DNA of 64,000 bases, taken from NCBI GenBank assembly GCA_028023455.1, contig JAQFVV010012405.1, positions 7,915,291 to 7,979,290 of the forward strand, in the 5' to 3' direction. Shown piece after piece: positions 45,113 through 56,318 of the stretch (its first letter is position 1; each line of letters starts with the position of its first letter). The notes beneath the pieces are model-generated. The model searched no databases. It worked only from the letters and a program-made list of their open reading frames with translations, and was not told the DNA's origin. Source of the DNA: Epiperipatus broadwayi (taxonomy: Eukaryota; Onychophora; Udeonychophora; Euonychophora; Peripatidae). The translations under genes and the position numbers were made by a program.

Positions 45113-47221
45113 TAGAAAAGAAGGTTTAGTGTTTTATTATTCTGTTTCTAATAAAGTCTTATCCCAAATTAATCGTTTGTAATTTAATTTGTGTGCTCTC
45201 TTGAACAATAAATATAAAATAATCAAATATTTGCTCCTAGGAGTTTACATGGAGTTCAAGTACTAGTATTGCCAAAATTAAATTGCAAACTCAGGTCCTT
45301 GAGGTATACCCCTCAATCCAGCAGTCTGCCTATAAAAATATAGTAGCTGTATTTACTTTAATACAGGGTAAGTTCTTTGCCCAGATTGAAGAATTTAGAA
45401 AATAGGATACTATGACAAAGGAATAGTACTTGAATATTATTGGAGATAACAGGATAGTTTGCCATTGTATGCTATCAACATCCACCTATCTTTCAACATA
45501 ATTGTAACTGACATCTCAGTATTTAGAATTCTAGCATAAATTTTAATAAGCCTCTTACATATTTTAAGATACAAAAAGAAGTATTTAATAATTAAAAATA
45601 TTATTCAGTTGTATTTATCTGGTCCAAGTAAACTTAGTCATTATTAGCTAAAGGATAAAAAGCATGCTAATTTGGAGTGATCAGTTGAGAATTGATTGAT
45701 ATACTGATTTAAAAACAGGAAATATGATTGTAATGCTATTCTGCCTAGAACTTATGGAAAAGAGGCATATTCTTATGGATATTAATTTTGGTATTTTTTT
45801 ATTTTTTACCTGTAGTTGAAGTTATATATAATTATTAAGCATCTAATCTGAACTTATTTGAAATGGAAAAATATTCAACTAATTAATCCATTATTTTAAT
45901 TTGAATATTATAAATGTGTAGATGAAACTACTTTGTTCATTCACTTTTTAATAGTGCCTTGATTCAAATTACTATAATTCTTCATTTAATTTGTTTATAT
46001 AATAATAAATTATTTAATAAATAAATTAACAGACAGCTGAATTATGTGGAAATAAATTTGAAGGAATGTTAGCTAATTTATGGTAAGTGATTACAGAGCT
46101 AAATATTTGCATTTTGTTATTGTCAATTGCCATGACAAGTCATGTGACTGCTACATTTGTATGAATTGTTGGAAGGGCTCCAAAACAACTAAGGAAGAAA
46201 GTTATTCTTGAAATGCATATAAACTGCAAAGCAATCTGCCAATATTTTTATGTAGTAGGGTATTTGTAGTAAATATATATATAATCCATAATGATTGAAG
46301 TTGATATTTATTCAAAATTATGTAAATAATAAATTATTAAAATTTCTGCATATGATAATTATAATTGCTTTAATATATAATTTTTGAACTTTAGGTTTTA
46401 AAAAGATAGATACAATATAATCTGAATTCAAAATAATTTGTTTGTTTTATTCTGCAAATTAGCTATATTTGTTATATCTTTTTCTAATAATTGTATTGCT
46501 TATGTAAAATTTTATATAGATAGCTGAAAAATTCTTACGTAAACTCATTTAGACAAAGACAAGGTAGTTAACCATCTAATACTGGTCAGAAAATGGATAT
46601 TTAACTATTCAGTTAGATGACAAACAAAATAAAAACTGTAGTTTTTATCAAAAATCAGAAATTATGGAAATTGAAATCCTAATTTATTTTAAATTTTTAG
46701 CATTATCAAATTATTCATTTGGCCAATAGTTTGAATAAATATCTGATGCTTTAAAAAAAAAAAATCTTTAATAATTTTTAATCAGTTTTAATGCAAATAC
46801 AGTTAGTAATATTTGGTGAAAATTATTCTATAGTAGTTGTTAAAATAATTCTAAGTTCTGTTAATAACTAAATAATAATTTAATAATTTGGCACTTGAAA
46901 TGTCATGTGACATCTGCACACCAGAGGTGGTAGATTCGGTTTGTATCCAAAAATCCTTAGTTTATTGTCCATTATTCTAGTGCTATACTGGGACTGTAGA
47001 GGATATTTGTTTACTTCAATAAATCTTTGGTAGCATTCCAGAAACTCTCTGAATTTATTCTTTATTTTTAATTTGTAATGTAATCAATTTACTCCCAAGA
47101 TATACATATATGTTTAAAAAGCAATATTGTTTATTTTAAATGTAATGATGTTTTTTTTTTAAGAACAACTATTAAAAAATTATGTTTTCTGCTCAAGTTT
47201 GTGTTGTAATTGGCTATCAAT
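45113..47221. other. AT-rich intergenic DNA
   Basis: Nothing I can support. Confidence 0.5.
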
Positions 47222-47350
47222 ATATACTGAACAATGACAAAGATATGTGTAAGAAATTGTGGTCTGGGCCCACTGATGAGTGCTGGATCAGCGCAAAATG
47301 TGCATTTGGGAAATTATACATCTTTTTTACAAGTTTTTTGGTGACATGTT
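47222..47350 (+). repeat. Hammerhead-bearing repeat, short copy with covarying stem I
   Basis: CCCA precedes CTGATGA (47273-47279) and TGGG follows the cleavage site, in place of CCAA/TTGG, so stem I pairing is kept by changes on both sides. Stem II is GTGCT/AGCGC, also paired. G12 of GAAA is A, which should inactivate it. Confidence 0.6.
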
Positions 47351-49274
47351 TATAATTACACCCCTCCACAAGGTGCTAAAAAATGGATAGATAGAAACCA
47401 GTCTTTATCTTGGTGAGAATGGTGTAATAAAAATTACACTAAAAAAATATTATTCATTAAGTAGATAATGTCTTCTCTAATGAATTATTAATAAAAATCT
47501 TTATTATTTATTTGTTTATTTGTTTTAATTAAACTATTAGCATCATCAATGGATAAGTAAGGAATAATTTGAATTCTGTAATTTTCAAATTCAGATGTTT
47601 GTAATATTAATAATTACTATGAATTTTTATTCTAGAATAATGTACTTAATTTTATTTATTTTTTACGAACGCATTTAAATTTTAATAATTTTAAATGATG
47701 TATTAAACATTAAATGCCAATACACAATTTCACACTTTTTAAAATAATTTTAAAATGTAATAGCAAAAAGATTGGACTAAATATTTGTTTAAAAATTAAT
47801 ACAAAAAAAAACCAACAACTGTAAAATGTTTACATTGCAAAGCATAAACATTGTAAAGCATAATAGTAGAATACATCTACATTGCAAATTAGTATTTACT
47901 AGCCTGTGATTTAGCACAGTAATAGAATGTTAAATCAGAGTTTAAAAAAACCATTTCAAAATTAATTTTCAATTGAGTAATATACATACTAATTAAAAAA
48001 CCAACTTTGGACTAATTAAATGGAAGTTAAAGGCTCAATCTTCCAGTAAAATCCTTCAAATAATATGAAGTTCCTCAACTGTATGATTGTTTTATTTTTT
48101 TATGTTTTTATTAGATGTTTGTCAACAATAATATTTCTTCACTGAGTTCTCTCTTATAAAATGATAAATTTATGAATAATAGGTGGTTGTTCCAAATGGA
48201 ATCTCAGACTTACTTTTGAATATTGATTATTTCTAAAAACAGCACTGCTTCTTCACCTCATGTATCACTTACTCTTATTATATATTTAAATAGATGCCCT
48301 GAGATTTTGAATGAGAGCAATTTGCTTATCTATCTATATGCAATTATATATTGAGTATCATTACTTAAAGGCTAAATGATTAATACTCAAAGGAGTTTGC
48401 AATTACTTAATATTTAGTTACTGATTTAGTATGAAATCTATGTTGTTAGATAAGCAGATCGGATTCGATTTTAAATCTCAGGTTTTAATAATTTCAATTC
48501 ATTATCCTGAAAGAAAATAAAGCAACCTTTAAATGGTTCTTGCAATGTTAATGGCCTTCCTGCAGAAACAGACCCATCAACCTAGCTAATTACTTAGTGA
48601 TAAGAGTTAGAACCATTTTTCATCCTTGTAGTTGATGGATATCCATTTACTGACCATTTATAAATAGTTACCTAAGTTGGTTTTAAATAATTGTAAAATT
48701 CAAAATATTTATGGGATTCTAAATTTACCCCCCTCCCATTGTATTATTTGGGGAAAATAAATTAGATATCATATGAGCCTAAAATTTTTATTTCTAAAAA
48801 TTGTAAACACAAGAATGTGATAGAAAAACTAAAAAAAAAAAGATGTTATGCTATTAATTGTTAAGTTTGTAATAGAATGCTGACGGTTATATTCATAAAT
48901 AATAGAATAAAAAGTGAGTTATTAAAAAGAGCATGTTCTTATATGCCAATAGTATTTCTGTTTGAAGTATTCTAGTTGTTCGTTATATATATTTTTTTCA
49001 TTTTCATTAATTTGATCACTGGTTGTGTTTACTAAATAACCTGATTGTGATTATTGACTTTCTAATCAACTAAACACTACTTTGCCACATTTTGAGAACT
49101 ATGTGATTTATTATATTCACTAAATTGATAAAAAAAACTTCTGACTATCCTGCCTTTTTATTTTAAGAGTATAACCCTGACACTTGAACTCTCTATGAAC
49201 TGCCACACAATAAATTATTCAATTATTCAGAAATATTATCATATTCACCACTTCCTTTATTTTGCTATAATATC
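47351..49274. other. AT-rich DNA with SINE scraps
   Basis: A SINE head-like piece lies at 47910-47960 (gatttagcacagtaatagaa), and a SINE tail at about 49170-49215 (cacttgaactctctatgaac then tgccac). 48440-48600 shares acctagctaattac with 29.84 kb. No gene. Confidence 0.45.
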
Positions 49275-50479
49275 TTATATCATCATCAACCATTATCAAT
49301 CCACTGCAGGATGAAGGTCTCTCCAAGTTTAATCCATCTTCTCGGATCTTTAGCTTCTCTTTTCCACAACACCCCTGCACATTTTCTTATTTCATCCATC
49401 CATCTCACATGTGGTCTCTTTCTGGGTCTTTTACAATCTCTTGGAATCCAGTTTAAAATTTCAATTGTCCATCTATTATCATTTCTTCTAGCAATATGTC
49501 CAGCCCAACTCCATTTCAATCTTTTAATTTTTTCAATAAGGTCAGTAACACCTATTTGTTGTCTTACCCATACATTGCATTTTCGATCTCTTCTTGTTAC
49601 TCCCAACATACATCTCTCCATACTCCTTTGAGTGGTCTGAAGTCTCTGTATTGCTCTTCTATTAAGTGTCCAAGTCTCAGATCCATAAGTAAGAACTGGT
49701 AAAACACATTTGTTAAAAACCATTCTTTTCAAACACATAGGCATATTTCCTTTTAGTATCAAGTTATTTCTACCAAAAGCACTTCAACCAAGTTTAATTC
49801 TATGATTAATTTCCTCCATTATGTTTCCATCTGTATTAATAATCTGACGTAGGTATTTGTAACTGTTAACTTCTTCTAATTCTTCATAATCAATCTTTAT
49901 TTTCATATTTTGAGCAAATCAATTAAACATTACTTTAGTCTTTTTAACATTTATCTTTAGTCCTACTTTTCTACTTTCATCTGCTAACTCCTGCAACATT
50001 TCCTGCAGCTCTGAAGCATTATTTGCAAAAACAACTACATCATCTGCAAAATCTAAATGACTTAAATACTCTCCATTTACTTTCATTCCTTTAGTTTCCC
50101 ATTTTAATCCACAAAATACTTCTTGCAGCACTGCTGTAAAAAGTTTTGGAGATATGGAGTCACCTTGCCTTACACCTTTCTCAATGTTGATTTTTCCACT
50201 ATCATTATGTAATCTAATTGTTGCTGTTGCATTTTTATAAATATTCTTTAAAATATGACAATATCCTGGATCTATACCTTGATGATCCAATGCTTTAATC
50301 ACTGAAGAAATGTGTATACAATCGAATGCCTTTTCATAATCTACAAATCCAAAACATAATGACAACTCATATTTATTTGTCCTTTCTATGACTTCTCTCA
50401 ATACCTGGATATGATCTATTGTACTAAAACCACTTTTAAATCCAGCTTGTTCTATTGGTTGGTGGAAATCCAAATTCAC
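49275..50479 (-). mobile_element. RTE-type LINE, best copy in the window (RT core to 3' end)
   Basis: Minus strand: 50479-49919 encodes EQAGFKSGFSTIDHIQ, FVDYEKAFD (block A), GVRQGDSISPKLFTAVLQ (block B) and LDFADDVVVFANN (block C, catalytic Asp pair intact), KINVKKTKVMFN, then TGA. After the stop and one more (LG-stop where others have LGW), 49762-49286 continues with LKGNMPMCLKR, LPVLTYGSETWTLNRRA, RSMERCMLGVTRRDRK, WAGHIARRNDNRW and WIPRDCKRPRKRPHVRWMDE, and ends at the GAT-repeat 3' terminus. The 5' side is cut at 50480 by the tandem-array element. The endonuclease is absent. Confidence 0.92.
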
Positions 50480-50905
50480 TAAACTTTAAACACTTTTTAG
50501 CAAAAATCTTTTATTGTACATATATGCATACACAATCTTATGTTTTGACTATCCTGCAGTCTTCTTCAGAGCCACTTACACAATCTTACATTTTTGACTA
50601 TCCTGCAGTCTTCTTCAGAGCCACTTACACAATCTTACATTTTGATTATCCTGCAGTCTTTTTCAGAGCCACTTACACAATCTTACATTTCAACTATCCT
50701 GCAGTCTTCTTCAGAACCACTTACACAATCTTACATTTCGAGCCACTTACACAATCTTAATTGACTACCCTGCAGTCTTTTTCAGAGCCACTTACAGAAT
50801 CTTACATTTTGACTATTCTGTAGTCTTCTTCAGAGCCACATATATGCATACACAATCTTACATTTTGACTTATGCATATATGTACAATAAAAGGTTTTTG
50901 TTAAA
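50480..50905. repeat. Tandem array of ~47-bp units with hammerhead-like half motifs, inside inverted ends
   Basis: Ends taaacactttttagcaaaaa/tcttttattgtacatatatg (left) and tatgcatatatgtacaataa/aaggtttttgttaaaaagta (right) are inverted repeats. Between them are about seven units of tgactatcctgcagtcttct/tcagagccacttacacaatc. Read on the minus strand, units carry CTGAAGA, GACTG-loop-TAGTC as stem II, then AAAA or, in one unit near 50690, GAAA. It sits exactly at the RTE 5' truncation. Confidence 0.8.
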
Positions 50906-51589
50906 AAGTATTTTAAGTACAGTGAATAAATTGTATTCAACTATTTAATTATATAAATGTTTCTTTAATTAAAAAACATAAAAAATTAATTTTATTAACT
51001 ATGTAAAAATAAATGATTATGAATTTTTAAATTTTTAGAATTTTTACAATTTATATAAATTTTGGATAGAAAATCTATAGTTGATAATTATTTTAAGAAT
51101 TTAAATTTTTGGGATTGTACATTTATAAAATCACTATTTACTTATCATTTTCAATTTTTTTAGCACTTGTTTACAAGGATTTCACATACATTTGGCCAAA
51201 ACATCAAAATGTAACAAAAATTTTCAATTAATAAGCAAGAAGCAGATTATGGTATTCTTATTAGATAACTCTATATACAAATGTGTTAGTATTTATATTA
51301 TTTATCATTTCATACATTTTAAATATTATGAATCAGCAAAAACTGAATTAGATTCTTTTTTTCTCTTTAATATTCAAAATTCTTTACATTTATGGTAACT
51401 TTAATTACTTATATTTATAAAAAAAAAGCTTTGAATAAAATGGGAGTTGCTTATTTAACTAGCATCATTAACAAACTATTTTATTAATCATAGTTAAACC
51501 ATTAGTAAATGATTTTCTGGCACTTCATGTTATGGTGTCATAATATAGATATGATGTACTTAAAACATTGCATTAAGATGATGGTGGTT
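50906..51589. other. AT-rich DNA
   Basis: No feature recognised. It may hold the lost 5' part of the Ty3/gypsy element, but I see no gag or protease. Confidence 0.45.
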
Positions 51590-51599
51590 TAGAGGTAAA

Positions 51600-52560
51600 A
51601 AGATATTTATCACTGTAGACTTAATAACTAGTTATTGGCAAGTATAATTGCACAATAGTGATCAAAAGTATACTGCTTTCAAATATGAAGGCTACGGAAG
51701 CTTTTTGGAGCTGGTTTGATCTGGTATTTGGATAGTATACTATCAGATAAGGTCAAAAGTATTATTACCATCTATGTAGATGATGTAGTGATTGCTTCAG
51801 AAAATATATTGGAACATCATCATTTAGCTATGTTTTTAAAGGAGTGCAAAAAAAGAATATAACAATTGACCTCAAAAAGAACAAAATAGCTGTTAAGGAA
51901 ATTGATTTTCTTGGACACATAGTAGGTGTTCACAGAATAAAGCCACATCCTGATAATATTAAGGCATTCAGAATTTTCCTATGTTGGAAAATAAAAAGAA
52001 ATCCCATTCTTTTTGGTGTCTATAATTTTAACCACAAATTTCTATAAAAATTTCGCTTATGATATCATGTACCTGTCAGATTGCCAAAGAAAGATGAAAG
52101 ATGGAAATGAAAAAATTACCATTTAGTGAAGTTCAATAAAATAAAAACTGGGTTTTTAGATACTATTAGTTTGTATTATCTGAAATTTGAGGAAGTATTT
52201 ATGTGCCGGTTAACAGTAGTGGGTATGAGCCAGGGGTGCTTTTATTTTAACTAGATCTTGAACAGAAACCACATATCTTACATTTCATCAGTAGGTTATT
52301 GAATGGTGCAGAATTGCACTATACCACCATGAAAATGAAGGTTTAGTGGTAATGTGGGTCTTTTAGAACCTCTAACAATATTTATTAGACCCACAGTAAT
52401 ATTTATTACAGATCCTAAGAGCCTAGAGTTCATTAATAGGAGTTGCCTAAACAGTGAAAGGTTAATCAGATGGAGTCTATTTCTCTAATAATTCACATAT
52501 CAAATACAATACTGTAAAGGGCAAGACAATGTCATAGCTGATATTTTGAATAGGCATCTA
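51600..52560 (+). pseudogene. Ty3/gypsy RT and RNase H, degenerate
   Basis: RT pieces: FITVDLITSYWQV (about 51605), YTAFKYEG, IYVDDVVIAS (about 51770; YVDD catalytic box kept), then in another frame EIDFLGHIVGVHRIKPHPDN (51897 on), a hallmark Ty3-type block. RNase H pieces: LTIFIRPTVIFITDPKSLEF, RLIRWSLFL and IQYCKGQDNVIADILNRHL (about 52500), the last matching the G-x-N-x-x-AD-x-LSR motif. It is interrupted by several stops and shifts. Confidence 0.75.
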
Positions 52561-52769
52561 ATTAAGGTGGAGCCACACCACCCAAACATGGATCTTTTCA
52601 TCATGGCTGCCTTTTTAAATGTTGATGATTCAGACAAGCATGATCTGAGATAGTTTGGCAGAATTACAAATCAAAGATTCTAAATTGTGCCACATCATTA
52701 ATTAATTATCTAGTAAATAAAGTAGAATCTAGAATGATTAAAAGAATGATTGCTAACAAATCTAAATCA

Positions 52770-53150
52770 AACTACAGGTTGTTTCATGTTTTTTGTACTA
52801 CAAAACTGCAGAAAATGTTTATCAATCATGGAGAATTGTCATACCTGCTTGCATGTGAAGTAAAATTATTTTTTTGATGTTCACTGTTTATATGGGCACT
52901 ACAGACACAGAAAGATAGAATATGTTGCATACAGACTGTTCTACAGGCCTGATATGCATGCCTTCATATTAAACAGACTTCAATGTTGTGAAATATATTT
53001 AGAAATCCAAATACACTAATTGTTCATACACTGGCATATTGCAACCCATATTAACAAACATTCCTTAAGAGCTGTTAGCAATAAACTTTTATGATCCATT
53101 GTCACCTTTTAGAAGATACAAATTTATTTTGGTAACCTACATTGTTTCTC
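52770..53150 (+). pseudogene. Ty3/gypsy integrase, N-terminal half
   Basis: A zinc-binding region with LYGHYRHRKIEY and FYRPDMHAFILNRLQCCEI (HHCC-type spacing, about 52880-53000), then INFYDPLSPFRRYKFILVTY (about 53085-53140), which corresponds to the start of the catalytic core around the first acidic residue. It is cut off by the foldback insertion. Confidence 0.65.
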
Positions 53151-53289
53151 AAAATTTGTTAGTGCATACACTGCAATTAAAGCTAGTAATATATAGGGTA
53201 TATGAGCACAGACTTTCACATGACCCACCACTCTCCACACTATCTCATAACACTGATACACCTGAACACATATATGTTGAAAAGATAAA

Positions 53290-53362
53290 TAATCACCAAT
53301 AGACGTATTTTATGCTAAACCAGCAATCATCAGTTGGTCCAGATTATCATCTCTACACATAT
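53290..53362 (-). ncRNA. Hammerhead motif in left arm of F1, core mutated
   Basis: Minus strand has CCAA, CTGATGA, TGCT/AGCA stem II, but AAAA for GAAA. Stem I TTGG is present. Probably inactive through the G12 change. Confidence 0.5.
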
Positions 53363-53979
53363 ATGCTACAAGTGCTCATATATATATATATATATATATT
53401 AAGATAGCCAATCCTCATACTTTAATGGACAGGCTTTAATCTACTCTACACTCCAACTCTTCAACCATCCATCCAATTGAAAATCTGATAATGGAATGCT
53501 CAAACGCCACCCTGAGGCCAAGATTCTTGTCACACCCATGTTGACCTAAGGTCAATCTGACACCTCATGTACAGAACATAATCCATTTAATACATATACA
53601 AGGGATGCCTTGTATATGTATTAAATGGATTATGTTCTGTACATGAGGGGACAAGAATCTCAGCTTCTTGTCACACCCAGGTTGACCTAAGGTCAATCTG
53701 AACCCTCATGTACAGGACATAATCCATTTAATACACATCCCTTCTATATGTATTAAATGGATTATGTCCTGTACATGAGGGGTCAGATTGACCTTAGGTC
53801 AACATGGGTATGACAAGAATCTTGGCCTCAGGGTGGCCTTTGAGCATTCCATTATCAGACTTTCAATTGGATGGACAGTTGAAGAATTGGAGTGTGGAGT
53901 AGATTGAAGCCTGTCCATTAAAGTATGAGGATTGGCTATCTTAATATATATCTGAGCACTTATAGCACACATGTGTAGA

Positions 53980-54045
53980 GATGGTAATCTGGACCAACTG
54001 ATGATTGCTGGTTTAGCATGAAATACGTGTATTGGTGATTATTTA
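53980..54045 (+). ncRNA. Hammerhead motif in right arm of F1, core intact
   Basis: CCAA, CTGATGA (53998-54004), TGCT/AGCA stem II, GAAA (54020-54023), GTA cleavage triplet, TTGG (54032-54035). The two arms of the same palindrome therefore differ at G12. Confidence 0.6.
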
Positions 54046-54214
54046 TCTTTTCAACATATGTTTAGGTGTATCAATGTTTTGAAATAGTGTGGAGAATGGT
54101 GTGTTGTGTGAAAGTCTGTGATCATATATCCTATATCCTACATATATAAACACAGGTATATAATAAGCCTTTGTGTTTCAGTTAATAAAAGCTAGTAGTA
54201 GCTAGTAGTAAAAA

Positions 54215-54430
54215 TATAATCAAGTGCCTACAAGAATCTCAGTTCATAGTCATTGGAAGGTCTAAGGCTATACTGATAGATCATGCTACATCATTTTTGT
54301 CCAATGAATGGAGAGGCTGGATACGAAATCAAAAAATTCAGCACATTTTATGTTCTATTACAAATCCACAATCCAAGCTATGTGAAAGTGCCATGAATGA
54401 GTTGGATATGTTGTTTAGAGTATATTTAGA
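54215..54430 (+). pseudogene. Ty3/gypsy integrase, second half of core
   Basis: IGRSKAILIDHATSFLSNEW (about 54260-54310) matches the DHG-x-x-F-x-S block with the second catalytic Asp, and ITNPQSKLCESAMNELDMLF (about 54350 on) matches the NPQ...E block with the catalytic Glu. A frame that starts mid-domain directly after the foldback shows it is the continuation of the 53.1-kb segment. An MKTGDYVLVK-like GPY/F-side block (FKTGDYVLVKTSQ) follows at about 54690. Confidence 0.7.
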
Positions 54431-54905
54431 AGATAATCATTGAAATTGGCTAAATAAGTTGAAATAAATTAAAAGAAATGATTTATTATATATATATAAA
54501 TAACACAAAATGAATCAACTAAATTTGTTCCAGTTCAACTTTATTTTGTATAAAGAGAGCCCATATTGATCAAGACCTCTTTGCTTGCTATATCTGAAAA
54601 AGACACTGATCATAATAGTGTATCTTGGAAACTAAGAATCATCTAAAAAGATGAAACAGTAAACATTTTTCCAAGATTCTAATAGGCCTTCCATATTTAA
54701 AACTGGTGATTATGTTTTAGTAAAGACTTCCCAGGTCAGTGATCCACAAAAGCACAAGTTTAAAAAATTTTTTTAAAGTATATGAGGGACCATTCTGAGT
54801 AAAAAGAGGTGGGGGGATATGCCTTTCTCTTAGAAATCTCTAAAGGTGAAAAAGATACCTTCAATGTCTGCAGCTTAAAACCCATGGCACCACCTGAATC
54901 TATGA

Positions 54906-55359
54906 CACCGAAAATAATAATGTGCAAAATAATTACTTTGTATATATATAACATTTGACAATAAAGACAAGCAAGATAATGACAGGAAGGCCCAAATAAT
55001 TTTTATGTACTTTAAAAATATTTTTTGTGAATCCAGTAACAATACCCAATTAAATTTAGAGGGAAAGTTTTAGCAGATATTATCTACCCAAACCCTTTAT
55101 GACAATTGTTTTGTTCTGGAAGAGTTTGCTTGAAGTATTAATCAATCCCTTTTATTGCTTCATGTGTAAAAAAGAAAAAAATTGTAGTGGAAGTTTATAT
55201 ATCATATTGGAAGTTTATATATCATATTGGTACGTCATAAACTAATGTCATCAGCATATCTATTACTAAAAAAATTTTTTTGCATTTAGATTTTAGATCA
55301 TTATTGTATGTAGATCGTTAATTACTGAATTGCTTTTACATGCCTTCTTTAATAACTAA
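54906..55359. other. AT-rich DNA, possible 3' LTR
   Basis: Contains a direct duplication ggaagtttatatatcatatt at 55190 and 55209. It could be the 3' LTR of the Ty3/gypsy remnant, but no matching upstream LTR was found. Confidence 0.3.
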
Positions 55360-56318
55360 AACACACAGGCTTATCATATACCTGGGTTTATATATGTAAT
55401 ATATAGGGTATATGAGCACAGATTTTCACATGACCCACCACTTTCCACACTATCTCATAACACTGATACACTTGAACACATATATGTTGAAAAGATAAAT
55501 AATGACCAATATACATATTTCATGCTAAACCAGCAATCATCAGTTGGTCCAGATTAACATCTCTACACATATATGCTATAAGTTCTCAAATATATATTAA
55601 GATAGCCAATCCTCATACTTTAATGGACAGGCTTCAATCTACTCCACACTCCAACCCTTCAACTGTCCATCCAATTGAAAATCTGATGATGGAATGCTCA
55701 AACGCCACCCTAAGGCTGAGATTCTTGTCATACCCATGTTGACTTAAAGTCAATCTGACCCCTCATACACAGGACATATAAGTGTTGAAGTGTATCAGTG
55801 TTATGAGATAGTGTGGAGTGGTGGGTCGTGTGAAAGTCTGTGCTCCTATACCCTATATATTACATATATAAACCCAGGTATATAATAAGCCTGTGTGTTT
55901 CAGTTATTACATAATAGAGATGTCTGCCCTGCCCTTGTATTAAATGGATTATGTCCTGTGTGTGAGGAGTCAGATTGACTTTAGGTCAACATGGGTGTGA
56001 CAAGAATCTCGGCCTTAGGGTGGCCTTTGAGCGTTCCATCATCAGATTTTCAATTGGCTGGACAATTGGAGTGTGGAGTAGATTGAAGCCTGCCCATTAA
56101 AGTATGAGGATTGGCTATCTTAATATATATCTGAGCATTTATAGCATATATGTGTAGAGATGGTAATCTGGACCAACTAATGATTGCTGGTTTAGCATGA
56201 AATACGTATATTGATGATTATTTATGTTTTCGGCATATATGTGTTCAAGTGTATCAGTGTTATGAGATAGTGTGGAGAGTGGTGGTGTGAAAGTCTGTGC
56301 TCATATACCCTATATATG
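55360..56318. mobile_element. Foldback element F2, second copy of the F1 type
   Basis: The left arm begins acacacaggcttatcatata and continues as in F1. In the middle (55780-55915) is a second right terminus ending ataagcctgtgtgtttcagt, then another long right arm (55920-56318). So F2 is a nested or recombined foldback with one left and two right ends. It holds two hammerhead repeats. Confidence 0.8.
55495..55565 (-). ncRNA. Hammerhead motif in F2 left arm, core intact
   Basis: Minus strand: CCAA, CTGATGA (complement 55537-55543), TGCT/AGCA stem II, GAAA (complement 55518-55521), TA, TTGG (complement 55506-55509). Confidence 0.6.

Larger units (their letters stand above)
53188..54182. mobile_element. 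~1-kb foldback element F1 built from hammerhead repeats, inserted in integrase
   Basis: The left arm runs from taatatatagggtatatgag and the right arm ends in catatataaacacaggtata/taataagcctttgtgtttca. Arms of about 400-450 bp are near-identical inverted copies, each containing one hammerhead repeat. The centre has two nested smaller palindromes (53570-53645 and 53700-53775, both around cataatccatttaatac). AAAGCTAGTA-type direct repeats (near 53178-53187 and 54184-54194) look like a target duplication. Integrase coding resumes on the right, so this is an insertion. Confidence 0.85.
51590..54905 (+). mobile_element. Ty3/gypsy-type LTR retrotransposon remnant (pol), split by a foldback
   Basis: Order of recognisable parts is RT, RNase H, integrase zinc region, integrase core start, [foldback 53188-54180], integrase core end, C-terminal GPY/F-like region. 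This is the Ty3/gypsy order (integrase after RNase H). No gag or protease was found, and LTRs are not certain; a possible 3' LTR start is tgtagtggaagtttatatat at about 55181. Every domain has stops and shifts. Confidence 0.75.

Noticed and set aside
50455-50760. 101-codon repetitive protein
   Set aside because: Produced by the ~47-bp tandem array read in one frame; no other coding sign.
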